A stretch of DNA of 64,000 nucleotides. Origin: Actinopolymorpha rutila (GTDB lineage: Bacteria; Actinomycetota; Actinomycetes; Propionibacteriales; Actinopolymorphaceae). The stretch is taken from contig NZ_JACBZH010000001.1 of the NCBI RefSeq assembly GCF_013407855.1, positions 5,208,001-5,272,000 on the forward strand, read 5' to 3'. The position numbers and the translations under genes are program-made. Shown here piece by piece: positions 49,607 through 58,203 of this stretch (position 1 is the stretch's first letter; every line of letters begins with the position of its first letter). Under the pieces are notes generated by a model. That model searched no databases. It was given only the letters and a program-made list of their open reading frames with translations, and had not been told where the DNA came from.

Positions 49607-50832
49607 TCGTCTTCTTCGCCGGTTCCGCGTACGACGGTGTGGCCGGCACCGACCGGCACCTCGCCGACGAGCTGGCGACGATGCGGCCGGTGCTGTACGT
49701 CGACCCGCCGTGCTCGGTGCTCACCCCGCTGTTGCGGACGCGGCCGGCGGCAGCGATGCGCGCCCGGTCGATGCTCGGGCCGGCGCTGCGGCAGGAGAAG
49801 TCCGGCCTGTGGCGGCTGGTGCCGCGCGTGCTGCCGGGTACCCGGCGGCCGGGAATGCACCACGTCACCACCCGCTGGACCCGCGCCAAGGTGCGGCGCG
49901 CGGCGGCCCGGCTCGGGCAGCCGGTGACCGCGGCGATCGCCACCGTTCCCGACGACCTGCTGGGCGCGGTCGAGGGCGTGCCGACGATGTACTACGTCAC
50001 CGACGATCTGGCCGCCGGCGCGGAGCTGCTGGGGCTGCCGCGCCGACGGCTGCTGGCGGCCGAGCGGCGTCAGGCGGAGGCCGCCGACGCGCTCGCCGTG
50101 GTGTCGCCGGTACTGAAGGAACGCTTTGCCGCCATGGGGCTGGACGCAGCGGTGGTGCCGAACGGCTGCTCACCCGCTGCGTACGCCGGAGTCGACGAGG
50201 CGCCCTGGCCGGACGACGTACCTCGCTTCGACCGGCCGGCAGCCGGGTTCGTCGGCAACCTCAACGGCCGGGTCGACCTTGACCTGCTGGAAGGGGTGGC
50301 CGACGCCGGGCACCCCCTCCTGCTGGTCGGCCCGCGGGACGCTTCCTGTCCGGCCGAGCGGTTCGCCGCGCTCACCGCGCGCCCGGACGTGGTGTGGACG
50401 GGAATGCGGCCGCACACCGAGCTGCCGCGCTACCTGCGGGCGATCGCGGTGGGGTTGACACCGTACGTCCTGAACGACTTCAACCGGGCGAGCTTCCCGC
50501 TGAAGACGTTGGAGTACCTCGCCGCCGGTCGGGCGGTGGTGTCGACCGCCCTGCCGGCGACGGACTGGCTGCGCGAGGACGCCGAGGGTGCGGCGCTGGT
50601 CAGGGCGGAGTCCTCGCGGGAGGCCTTCGTGAAGGCGGTCGGCGACGAACTGGCTGCCTCGGCCGAGCACGGCAGAGCCGAACCAGGCAAGGCAGAGCAG
50701 AGCATGGCCGGACGGCGCCGCGCGTATGCCGCGCGGCACGACTGGAAGTATCGGGCCCGCGAGATCGCGGACCTGCTGGACCAAGTGGGGGGACCACGTG
50801 ATTCCGGTGATCAGGCCCGTCCTGGGCGATGA
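49603..50832 (+). CDS. Glycosyltransferase, GT4-like
   Basis: 409 residues from a GTG at 49603. The N-terminal half opens VIVFFAGSAYDGVAGTDRHL and has a UDP-free acceptor domain; the donor half shows AAGFVGNLNGRVDLDLLEGV (core strand) and AVGLTPYVLNDFNRASFPLK then LEYLAAGRAVVSTALPATDW. This final block is the usual [K]xxEYLAxGxPVV signature of GT-B enzymes that grasp the sugar nucleotide. A C-terminal low-complexity stretch of Ala, Glu and Gly (AEHGRAEPGKAEQ) near residue 360 is unusual. It ends 35 bases inside the following aminotransferase gene. Confidence 0.86.
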   Translation: MIVFFAGSAYDGVAGTDRHLADELATMRPVLYVDPPCSVLTPLLRTRPAAAMRARSMLGPALRQEKSGLWRLVPRVLPGTRRPGMHHVTTRWTRAKVRRAAARLGQPVTAAIATVPDDLLGAVEGVPTMYYVTDDLAAGAELLGLPRRRLLAAERRQAEAADALAVVSPVLKERFAAMGLDAAVVPNGCSPAAYAGVDEAPWPDDVPRFDRPAAGFVGNLNGRVDLDLLEGVADAGHPLLLVGPRDASCPAERFAALTARPDVVWTGMRPHTELPRYLRAIAVGLTPYVLNDFNRASFPLKTLEYLAAGRAVVSTALPATDWLREDAEGAALVRAESSREAFVKAVGDELAASAEHGRAEPGKAEQSMAGRRRAYAARHDWKYRAREIADLLDQVGGPRDSGDQARPGR

Positions 50833-51934
50833 GGAGGCGGCGGCGGTCGCCGAGGTGGTGCGCTCCGGCTGGGTGGCGCAGGGCCCGCGGGTGGCCGCGT
50901 TCGAGGAGGCGTTCGCGGAACGGATGGGCGCCGCACACGGGGTGGCCACCTCGTCCTGCACGACCGCCCTGCACCTGGCCCTGCTGCTGGCGGGGGTGGG
51001 GCCCGGCGACGACGTGGTGGTGCCGTCGCTGTCGTTCATCGCCACCGCCAACGCCGCCCGCTACGTGGGCGCGGAACCGGTGTTCGCCGACGTCGACCCG
51101 GCCACCGGCAACCTCACCGGCAAGACCGTCGAGGCGGCGCTCACCGAACGGACCCGTGCGGTGATCGCGGTGGACCAGGCGGGCGTTCCCGTGGACCTGG
51201 ACGAGCTCCGGGCGGTGTGCGACCCGCGCGGCATCCCGGTGGTCGAGGACGCCGCGTGTGCGGCCGGTTCGGTCTACCGCGGCCGTCCGGTGGGGGCCGG
51301 AGCCGAGCTCGCCGCGTGGTCGTTCCACCCACGCAAGCTGCTGACCACCGGTGAGGGCGGGATGCTGACGCTGGCATCGGCGGAGGTGGCCCGGCGGGCG
51401 CGGCGGCTGCGCGAGCACGGGATGAGCGTCAGCGCCGCCGACCGGCACACCGCCGGCACTGTCGTCATCGAGGAGTACCTCGAGACCGGCTTCAACTTCC
51501 GGATGACCGACCTGCAGGCCGCGCTGGGCCTGGTCCAGCTCACCCGGCTGACCGAGGTGGTCGAGCGGCGCCGGGATCTGGCGGCCCGCTACCAGCGGCT
51601 GCTCGCCGACGTGCCCGGCATCGACACCGTGCGCGATCCGCTGTACGGGCGGACCAACTACCAGTCGTTCTGGATCGTGCTGCCGGAGGGCTTCCCGGTC
51701 GGCCGGGACGCGCTGCTGGAACGCCTGCTGGCCGCGGGCATCTCCGGCCGGCGCGGGATCATGGCCGCGCACCGCGAACCCGCGTACGCAACCTCGTCGT
51801 CGGGCTGGACAGCCGACCTGCCTGTGACCGACCGGCTCACCACCCGGTCGCTGATCCTGCCGCTGTTCCACCAGATGACCGAGGAAGAACAGGACCGCGT
51901 GGTGCACGTGATCGCCACTGCGGCCGGGCGATGA
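50798..51934 (+). CDS. DegT/DnrJ/EryC1 aminotransferase
   Basis: 378 residues; the GTG at 50798 (VIPVIRPVLGDEEAAAVAEV) follows a run of G's about 6 bases upstream. The PLP fold shows TSSCTTALHLALLLAGVGPG, VVEDAACAAGSVYRGRPVGA and the lysine motif WSFHPRKLLTTGEGGMLTLA. The acidic-cluster region in the N-terminal part binds the nucleotide sugar. It transfers an amino group from glutamate to a keto-sugar nucleotide. With a second family member at 55352 the locus can make two different amino sugars, or one is used for a precursor. Confidence 0.92.
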   Translation: MIPVIRPVLGDEEAAAVAEVVRSGWVAQGPRVAAFEEAFAERMGAAHGVATSSCTTALHLALLLAGVGPGDDVVVPSLSFIATANAARYVGAEPVFADVDPATGNLTGKTVEAALTERTRAVIAVDQAGVPVDLDELRAVCDPRGIPVVEDAACAAGSVYRGRPVGAGAELAAWSFHPRKLLTTGEGGMLTLASAEVARRARRLREHGMSVSAADRHTAGTVVIEEYLETGFNFRMTDLQAALGLVQLTRLTEVVERRRDLAARYQRLLADVPGIDTVRDPLYGRTNYQSFWIVLPEGFPVGRDALLERLLAAGISGRRGIMAAHREPAYATSSSGWTADLPVTDRLTTRSLILPLFHQMTEEEQDRVVHVIATAAGR

Positions 51935-53220
51935 AGGTCCTCGTCTACCCGCACGCCATGGAGCTCGGCGGCAGCCAGCTCAACGCCGTGGAGCTTGCCG
52001 GGGCCGTCCGTGACCTCGGCCACGAGGTGACGGTGACCAGCGAGCCGGGCCCGCTGGTGCAACGCGTGGTTGACATGGGCCTGGAGCACCTGGAGCTGCC
52101 CGCGGAACGCCGCCGTCCCTCCCCCGTCACTGTGCGGCGGTTGCGTTCTCTGGTGGACGAACGCGGCTTCGACGTCGTGCACGGGTACGAGTGGCCGCCC
52201 GGGGTGGAGGCGTACTTCGCGGCCGGCCGCCGGCGCGACGTCGCCGCCACGTGCACGGTCATGTCGATGGCGGTCGCGCCGTTCCTGCCCGCCGACCTGT
52301 CGCTCGCGGTGGGTACGGCCCAGATCCGGCTGTCCGTGCTGGAGGAGCGCTTCCAGCGGCGTGCCGGTGGGGGCCGGCACGCCGGCCGCGGTTTCGACCC
52401 CGGCCTGGTCAACCTGCTCGAGCCACCGGTCGACCTGGCCGCCAACCGGCCCGGGCATCCGACCGCGGCGTTCCGGGCGCAACACGGGCTTGACGACCCG
52501 GCCGACGCCGGCCTGCTGGACGTGGTGGTGGTCTGCCGGCTGGTCCCGGAGCTGAAGCTGGAAGGCGTTCTGACCGCCGTCGACGTGGTGGGCGACCTCG
52601 CCCGCGAGCTGCCGCTGCGGCTGGTGATCGTCGGCGACGGGTCGGTACGCGAGCAGGTGGAGGCCCGGGCAGCCGCCGCCAACGAGCGGGCCGGCCGACG
52701 TGCCGTCGTGCTCACCGGCGCCCTGGGCGACCCACGGCCCGCCTACGCAGCGGCGTCGATCACTCTCGGCATGGGTGGCTCCGCCCTGCGTGCACTGGCG
52801 TTCGGGCGGCCGCTGATCGTGCAGGGCGAGGACGGGTTCTTCGAGCTACTGACCACGGAGTCGAGCAGGACGTTCCTGCGCCAGGGGTGGTACGGCCTTG
52901 GCGGCGACGGCACGGCCACCCTGGTGCGGATCCTGCGCGAGCTCGCCGCCGACGACGCCCGGCGGAAGGACCTGGGCGACTTCGGCCTGCACCTGGTCAC
53001 CGAGCGCTTCAGCCTGGAAGGCGCCGCCCTGCTCCAGGAGGCGATCTACCTCGACGCGCTGGAACGCGCGGCCGGCCAGCGGCCGCAGGCAGCACGGGAG
53101 GCGGTACGCACGGTCTCCGGCGTCGTGGCGCACAAGGTGCGCCGCCGGCGCCAGCGACGTCGCGGAACCGTGGCCACCGACGACTTCAACGCGCTGACGA
53201 AACGGAGAACGCAGCGGTGA
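51931..53220 (+). CDS. Glycosyltransferase family 4-like protein
   Basis: 429 residues; ATG at 51931 overlaps the aminotransferase stop (ATGA). N-terminal domain begins MKVLVYPHAMELGGSQLNAV with the GT-B nucleotide-free fold. The donor domain is LLDVVVVCRLVPELKLEGVL then PLRLVIVGDGSVREQVEARA, and IVQGEDGFFELLTTESSRTF near the usual E-x7-E position. The last 40 residues are basic (KVRRRRQRRRG), suggesting attachment to the inner membrane face. Its stop overlaps the flippase start (GTGA). Confidence 0.86.
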   Translation: MKVLVYPHAMELGGSQLNAVELAGAVRDLGHEVTVTSEPGPLVQRVVDMGLEHLELPAERRRPSPVTVRRLRSLVDERGFDVVHGYEWPPGVEAYFAAGRRRDVAATCTVMSMAVAPFLPADLSLAVGTAQIRLSVLEERFQRRAGGGRHAGRGFDPGLVNLLEPPVDLAANRPGHPTAAFRAQHGLDDPADAGLLDVVVVCRLVPELKLEGVLTAVDVVGDLARELPLRLVIVGDGSVREQVEARAAAANERAGRRAVVLTGALGDPRPAYAAASITLGMGGSALRALAFGRPLIVQGEDGFFELLTTESSRTFLRQGWYGLGGDGTATLVRILRELAADDARRKDLGDFGLHLVTERFSLEGAALLQEAIYLDALERAAGQRPQAAREAVRTVSGVVAHKVRRRRQRRRGTVATDDFNALTKRRTQR

Positions 53221-54683
53221 GAAGGTTCGCGATCCGCGACGACGACCCCTTGTTCGCCCGGGCGTTCCGGGCGGCCGGCTGGAGTTTCGTCAACACCGCC
53301 GTGTCCCGGCTGGGCACGCTCGCCATCGGCATCGCGCTGGCCCGCATCCTCGGCCCGCGAGAGTTCGGCGCGTTCGCGGTGGCGATGGTCGCGCTGCTGG
53401 CCATCATCAGCTTCAACGAACTCGGCGTCTCCCTCGCGATCGTGCGCTGGCCGGGCGATCCGAAGGAGATCGCGCCGACCGTCGCGACGATCTCGGTGGT
53501 CACCAGCGTGCTCATGTACGCGGGTTGCTACTTCGGCGCGCCGGCGTTCGCCGCGGCGATGGGTGCGCCGAACGCCGCCGGCGTGATTCGCGTCCTGACG
53601 TTCAACGTCGTGATCAATGGGCTTCTGGCGGCGCCGGTCGCCCTTGTGCAGCGCGCGTTCCGCCAGGACCGCAAGATGATCGCCGACCAGGTGAACAACT
53701 GGACTGGCGCGGCCGTGTCGATCGCGCTGGCCCTCGCCGGTATGGGTGCGATGAGCCTGGCAGTCGGCCGGCTGGCCGGCGCGCTGACCTCCGGCGTGCT
53801 GTACGTGCGCTTCTCCCCGCTGCCCCTGCGGCTGGGATTCGACGCAGGTGTGGCCCGTAGGCTGCTGCGGTTCGGCCTGCCCCTGGCGGGGTCGAGCCTG
53901 GTGCTGTTCGCGGCGGGAAGCGTGGACCAGTTCGTCGTCGGCAGAGTGCTCGGCGCGACCGCCCTCGGTTTCTACGTCCTCGCGTTCAACCTGTCCAGCT
54001 GGCCGGTCGCGATGTTCTCCCAGCCGGTACGCGGAGTCGCCCCGGCCGCCTTCGCCCGGCTACAGGGTGACCCGCCGGCGATGCGGCGTACGTTCCTGTC
54101 CACGGCAGGTTTGCTGACCGGGCTCACCCTGCCGGTCTGCCTGCTGCTGAGCGGAGCAGCGCAACCATTGATCCGCTTCGTCTACGGGCAGGCCTGGACG
54201 ACGGCGGCGCAGGTGCTGGTGTGGCTCGCGTTGCTCGGTGCGTTCCGCATCCTGTTCGAGCTGATGTACGACTACTTCGTCGTGTTGGCACGCAGCCGGG
54301 CGGTGTTCACCATCCAGCTGCTCTGGTTGGTCGCGCTGGTGCCCGCTCTGGAGGTCGGCGCCCGGGTCGGCGGCATCGCCGGGGTCGGTGTCGCGCACGT
54401 CCTGGTCGCGGCGGTGCTCGTCCTGCCCCTCTACCTGTGGGAGCTGCACCGACACGGCATCCGGCTCGCCGCCGTCACCAGGGGGCTCGGCCTGCCGGTG
54501 CTGGTGTCCGCCGGGGTGGGCGGAGCCGCTGCCCTTGCCCACCGGGTGATCCCGTTCGACCTGCTGGCGCTGGCGTCGGCCGGCGTGGTCGCGGTGGCCG
54601 CGGTGGCGGCCCTGCTGTACCGCATGCGCGGCCTGTTCGCCGACCTGAAAGCGATGGAGCAACCCGATGTCGGCACCCCGTGA
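53217..54683 (+). CDS. Polysaccharide flippase, Wzx-type (PST/MOP family)
   Basis: 488 residues from the GTG at 53217. About 12-14 hydrophobic helices can be seen, including SFVNTAVSRLGTLAIGIALA, LARILGPREFGAFAVAMVAL and LRFGLPLAGSSLVLFAAGSV. The N-terminal GPREFG (typical GxxxFG/GxxxYG of polysaccharide flippases) and SVDQFVVGRVLGATALGFYV support the family. It is the only flippase in the locus and presumably moves the lipid-linked repeat unit across the membrane. The next gene starts 17 bases before its stop. Confidence 0.93.
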   Translation: MRRFAIRDDDPLFARAFRAAGWSFVNTAVSRLGTLAIGIALARILGPREFGAFAVAMVALLAIISFNELGVSLAIVRWPGDPKEIAPTVATISVVTSVLMYAGCYFGAPAFAAAMGAPNAAGVIRVLTFNVVINGLLAAPVALVQRAFRQDRKMIADQVNNWTGAAVSIALALAGMGAMSLAVGRLAGALTSGVLYVRFSPLPLRLGFDAGVARRLLRFGLPLAGSSLVLFAAGSVDQFVVGRVLGATALGFYVLAFNLSSWPVAMFSQPVRGVAPAAFARLQGDPPAMRRTFLSTAGLLTGLTLPVCLLLSGAAQPLIRFVYGQAWTTAAQVLVWLALLGAFRILFELMYDYFVVLARSRAVFTIQLLWLVALVPALEVGARVGGIAGVGVAHVLVAAVLVLPLYLWELHRHGIRLAAVTRGLGLPVLVSAGVGGAAALAHRVIPFDLLALASAGVVAVAAVAALLYRMRGLFADLKAMEQPDVGTP

Positions 54684-55350
54684 CCTGTTGATCGTCGGCA
54701 GCGGCGGCTTCGCCCGCGAGACTGCCCAACTCGCGGCCGTCCACCCCGGCTGGCGGCTGGTCGGCTTCTGCGACGACGCGCCGTCGACCCACGGCACCGT
54801 CGTGGACGGGGTGCGGGTGCTCGGCCCGGTCGAGGACACCGTCGAGGAGACGGCCCGTACCGGCGCACAGCTCGTGGTGTGCGTCGGCAACCCGCGCGAC
54901 TACGGCAGCCGCGCCCGGATAGTGGCCCGGCTGGACCGCCTGGGAGTCGGGCCGGACCGGTACGCCACCCTCGTCCACCCGGCGGCCTCGGTCGGGCCGT
55001 CGTGCACCGTCGGGCCCGGCTGCGTGCTGCTGGCCCAGACGGTGCTCACCGCGTCCGTGCGCCTGGGTGCACACGTCGCGGTGATGCCGCACGTCACGCT
55101 CACCCACGACGACGTGGTGGAGGACTACGTGACCATCGCGTCCGGCGTACGCCTCGGCGGCGGCGTCCGGGTGGGCACCGGGGCCTACCTCGGTGCGGGC
55201 GCATTGGTGCGGGAAGGGCTCCACATCGGAGCGGGATCCCTTGTGGGCATGGGCTCTCTGGTCCTCGCCGACGTTCCGGACGGACAGGTCTGGGTCGGCT
55301 CGCCCGCACGGTTCCTGCGTACTACGCAAGCAACATCTCTGGGGGGATGA
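54667..55350 (+). CDS. Sugar O/N-acyltransferase, NeuD-like left-handed beta-helix protein
   Basis: 227 residues, ATG at 54667, overlapping the flippase gene. The N-terminal Rossmann-like domain DLLIVGSGGFARETAQLAAV binds a cofactor or nucleotide; the C-terminal half is hexapeptide-repeat: LVHPAASVGPSCTVGPGCVL, VLTASVRLGAHVAVMPHVTL then AYLGAGALVREGLHIGAGSL. This combination is seen in NeuD and PglD, which acetylate sialic acid or UDP-2,4-diamino sugar. An acyl group is put on an amino or hydroxyl group of a nucleotide sugar. Confidence 0.9.
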   Translation: MSAPRDLLIVGSGGFARETAQLAAVHPGWRLVGFCDDAPSTHGTVVDGVRVLGPVEDTVEETARTGAQLVVCVGNPRDYGSRARIVARLDRLGVGPDRYATLVHPAASVGPSCTVGPGCVLLAQTVLTASVRLGAHVAVMPHVTLTHDDVVEDYVTIASGVRLGGGVRVGTGAYLGAGALVREGLHIGAGSLVGMGSLVLADVPDGQVWVGSPARFLRTTQATSLGG

Positions 55351-55351
55351 C

Positions 55352-56440
55352 ATGACCACTGTTCCGTTCGTCGACCTGCGTGCGGCGCACGCGGAGATCG
55401 ACACCGAGGTTCGCGCCGGCTTCGACCGGGTGCTGGCGGCCACGGCATTCGTGAAGGGACCGGACGTCGCGGCGTTCGAGGAGGAGTACGCCGCATTCTG
55501 CGGAGTCGCGCACTGCGTCGGGCTGGGCAACGGCACCGACGCGATCGAGCTCGCGCTGCGGGCCGCGGGCGTGGGTGCGGGCACCGAGGTCGTCGTACCC
55601 GCGAACACCTTCGTGGCCACCGTCGAGGCGGTCGTGCGCGCAGGTGCCCGGCCCGTCCTGGTCGACGTGGACAAGGACACTCTGCTGATGGATCCCGAGC
55701 AGGCGGCGGCCGCGGTCGGTCCGCGGACTCGGGCGATCGTGCCGGTCCACCTGTACGGGCGGCTGGCGCCGGTCACAGAGTTGCTCGACCTCGGCCCGAC
55801 AGTGGTCGAGGACGCGGCCCAGTCCCAGGGCGCGGTCCACGACGGCCGCCGGACGGCCGGCGCACTCGCGGCGACCAGCTTCTACCCGGGCAAGAACCTC
55901 GGCGCCTACGGCGACGCGGGCGCCGTGGTGACCGACTCCGCCGAGCTCGCCCGCACCGTCCGGCTGCTCGCCGACCACGGCAGCGAACGCAAGTACGTCC
56001 ACGAGACGCTCGGGTTCAACTCCCGGATGGACACCCTCCAGGCCGTGGTGCTGCGGGCGAAGCTGCGCCGGCTGGAGCGCTGGAACCGGCTGCGTGCCGA
56101 CGCGGCCGCGCGCTACACCGACATGCTGGCCGGGCTACCGGGGCTGGTGCTGCCGGAGGCCGGTTCGGACGGTGAGCACGCCTGGCACCTGTACGTCGTG
56201 CGGGTGCCCGACCGGGAGCGGGTCACCGCGGTGCTCGGGGAGCTGGGAGTGGCGTACGGCATCCACTACCCGGTGCCGGTCCACCTGACCCCGGCGTTCC
56301 GCTCGCTCGGGTACTCGGCAGGCGACTTCCCCGTCACCGAGGAGTCCGCCGGGCGGATCCTGTCGTTGCCGATGTTCCCGCAGATCACCGTGTCGCAACA
56401 GGAAGAGGTCGTCCAGGCCGTCCGCAAGGCTCTGGCGTGA
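55352..56440 (+). CDS. DegT/DnrJ/EryC1 aminotransferase (WlbC/FdtB-like)
   Basis: 362 residues from the ATG at 55352. The start TVPFVDLRAAHAEIDTEVRA is that of the group acting on 3-keto-sugar nucleotides. Motifs are GLGNGTDAIELALRAAGVGA, VVEDAAQSQGAVHDGRRTAG and the lysine SFYPGKNLGAYGDAGAVVTD. Probable reaction: transamination of UDP- or dTDP-3-keto-hexose made by the Gfo/Idh enzyme or a 3,4-ketoisomerase, followed by acylation by the LbH enzymes. Last gene of the plus-strand run; a perfect 19-bp hairpin follows at 56479. Confidence 0.92.
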   Translation: MTTVPFVDLRAAHAEIDTEVRAGFDRVLAATAFVKGPDVAAFEEEYAAFCGVAHCVGLGNGTDAIELALRAAGVGAGTEVVVPANTFVATVEAVVRAGARPVLVDVDKDTLLMDPEQAAAAVGPRTRAIVPVHLYGRLAPVTELLDLGPTVVEDAAQSQGAVHDGRRTAGALAATSFYPGKNLGAYGDAGAVVTDSAELARTVRLLADHGSERKYVHETLGFNSRMDTLQAVVLRAKLRRLERWNRLRADAAARYTDMLAGLPGLVLPEAGSDGEHAWHLYVVRVPDRERVTAVLGELGVAYGIHYPVPVHLTPAFRSLGYSAGDFPVTEESAGRILSLPMFPQITVSQQEEVVQAVRKALA

Positions 56441-56478
56441 CCTGAGCTTCTTCCGGCCTTCGCTCTCGCGTACGCGTG

Positions 56479-56519
56479 CAGGCCGCGACCGCGGTGACCC
56501 TCACCGCGGTCGCGGCCTG
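56479..56519. terminator. Perfect 19-bp hairpin terminator between convergent units
   Basis: Arms 56479-56497 and 56501-56519 are exact complements (CAGGCCGCGACCGCGGTGA and its mirror) with a 3-base loop. It lies 39 bases after the aminotransferase stop and 38 bases before the end of the facing polymerase gene, so it can stop transcription from both sides. Confidence 0.8.
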
Positions 56520-56556
56520 TTCGCCTGCGGCGGCTACCTGACCAGCCGCAACCAGC

Positions 56557-58203
56557 TCAGACCTTCCGGTGCCGGCCCGGACGTTGCTGCGTCGTCCGCT
56601 GAGTCGGGCGCTGTGTCCCCCGCCTCGTCGCCCTGTGCATCCGCTGCGGTTCGTCCTCCGGTACGCCTTCCGACTTGGTCTCCGGCTCGATCTCCAGCCA
56701 GTACTGCGGCTCGACCCACGGCTCAGGTCGGAACTGGACCGGTGTCATGGGAGGCGAGCCGAGTGCCCCGGCAAGTCGCGGCTCAGGCGTGGCAGCGGTC
56801 GTCCCCGACAACCCGGCCGTGGGATTCTCTCTGGCCAGCCGCCACAGGGCAGCGCAGCAACCCAGCATCAGGAACATGAGGTTGGTGATCATCGGGAAAC
56901 TCAGCGCGTCGAACGTGCCGAACGAGAACGCCGCGACTGCCATCGTCGCCGCGAAGCACTGCGCCAGGTGGCGGACCTCGGGGTTGCTGCTCGCCCTTCG
57001 TGCGCCCCGGGCCAGCAGCCAGCCCGCCACGAACAACGCCAACAGTGCCGCCACACCGACCAGCCCGGTCTCGATCGCGGTGCCGAGGTACTGGTTGTCG
57101 AGGATGCGATATGTCTGGGGCAGATAGGTCCCGAGCCCCCGGCCGAACCACGGTTGGTGGCTCACCGACGCCAGCACGGCACCGTAGTCGTCGGTGCGGG
57201 CGGTCGTACTCGAGTCGCTTCCGATCGAGGTCACAAGGTTGCGGATGGTGCCGAGCAGGCCGGGCACCACCGCCTGCATGGCAACGGTTCCACACCCCAG
57301 CACCATGAGCGCCACCACGCGTACCTTGCCGGGCCAGACAGGGACCATCACCACGGCGGCGACCGCCATTCCCAGGATCGCAGACCGGGAGACCGTCATC
57401 GGAATCGTCGCCAGCAGGAGGAAAACCTGCAGGCGGTGCCGCCACACCGTGCCGGGCCGGGCGTGCAGCATACCGTGCACTGCCAGCGGTAGCAGCATCG
57501 TGAGCACCACGCCGAGCTCGATGGGGTGCGTCGCGGTCGCCATCGGCCGGTTGAACTCGTCTCGGCGCAGGACGCTGGAGAAGTCGGCGTTCGCAGTCAG
57601 CCCCGGCACAGCGAGGTAACCCGCGATGTCGATCCCGGTGAAGAACTGCACGAGTCCCAGCGAGGCGACGATCGACCCGCCGGCCACCAACCTGCGCCGC
57701 AACACCTCCAGCCGTTCGAGCCGAGGAATGCCGTCGGCGGCCAGTAGTGCCAGGCCCGCCCAGCCCGCCGTGAGGATCAGCCCGCGGTCGGCCGCGTTGA
57801 CCTCGAGGGCCGCTCTGGGCTCTGCGTGCATGACCGCGTAGCTGGTAAGCACCGACACCACGAAGAACACCACGACCGTACGCAGTGGCTGGCGGCCCCG
57901 GACCGGCGTGGTGCTCGGTGTGATCAGCGCGCTGAGGTACCACAGCAGGCATGCCACGGCCATCAACCCCGCCGGGGTTCCGGCCCCGCCGAGCGGGCCG
58001 ACGACGTACCGGCTGGGCAACAGCATGAGGATCGCCACGAAGACGCTCAGCACCACGGCCGGATCGATCCGGCCGGCCACAGCCCGGCCGGTCCGACCGA
58101 CGCCGCTGCGGTCGGCACCGTCCCGATCGGCACCGGCCGGGTCGGCACCCGACTCGTGACCGGTCAACGGAGTGAGGTGCAGGCTGGACACCGCCCGGTT
58201 CAA
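56557..58203 (-). CDS. O-antigen ligase/polymerase-like membrane protein (Wzy/WaaL family)
   Basis: 548 residues if the TTG at 58203 is the start: GGAG lies 7 bases upstream and TTGA overlaps the stop of the co-polymerase gene. A GTG at 58191 is an alternative. The N-terminal 35 residues are rich in Asp, Arg and Gly. Ten to twelve hydrophobic helices follow, including VVLSVFVAILMLLPSRYVVG and GLILTAGWAGLALLAADGIP; the large external loop with HQPWFGRGLGTYLPQTYRIL is the Wzy_C/O-antigen ligase motif. C-terminus is a basic tail. Polymerises or transfers the repeat unit; coupled to the Wzz-type gene. Confidence 0.87.
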   Translation of the reverse strand: MNRAVSSLHLTPLTGHESGADPAGADRDGADRSGVGRTGRAVAGRIDPAVVLSVFVAILMLLPSRYVVGPLGGAGTPAGLMAVACLLWYLSALITPSTTPVRGRQPLRTVVVFFVVSVLTSYAVMHAEPRAALEVNAADRGLILTAGWAGLALLAADGIPRLERLEVLRRRLVAGGSIVASLGLVQFFTGIDIAGYLAVPGLTANADFSSVLRRDEFNRPMATATHPIELGVVLTMLLPLAVHGMLHARPGTVWRHRLQVFLLLATIPMTVSRSAILGMAVAAVVMVPVWPGKVRVVALMVLGCGTVAMQAVVPGLLGTIRNLVTSIGSDSSTTARTDDYGAVLASVSHQPWFGRGLGTYLPQTYRILDNQYLGTAIETGLVGVAALLALFVAGWLLARGARRASSNPEVRHLAQCFAATMAVAAFSFGTFDALSFPMITNLMFLMLGCCAALWRLARENPTAGLSGTTAATPEPRLAGALGSPPMTPVQFRPEPWVEPQYWLEIEPETKSEGVPEDEPQRMHRATRRGTQRPTQRTTQQRPGRHRKV

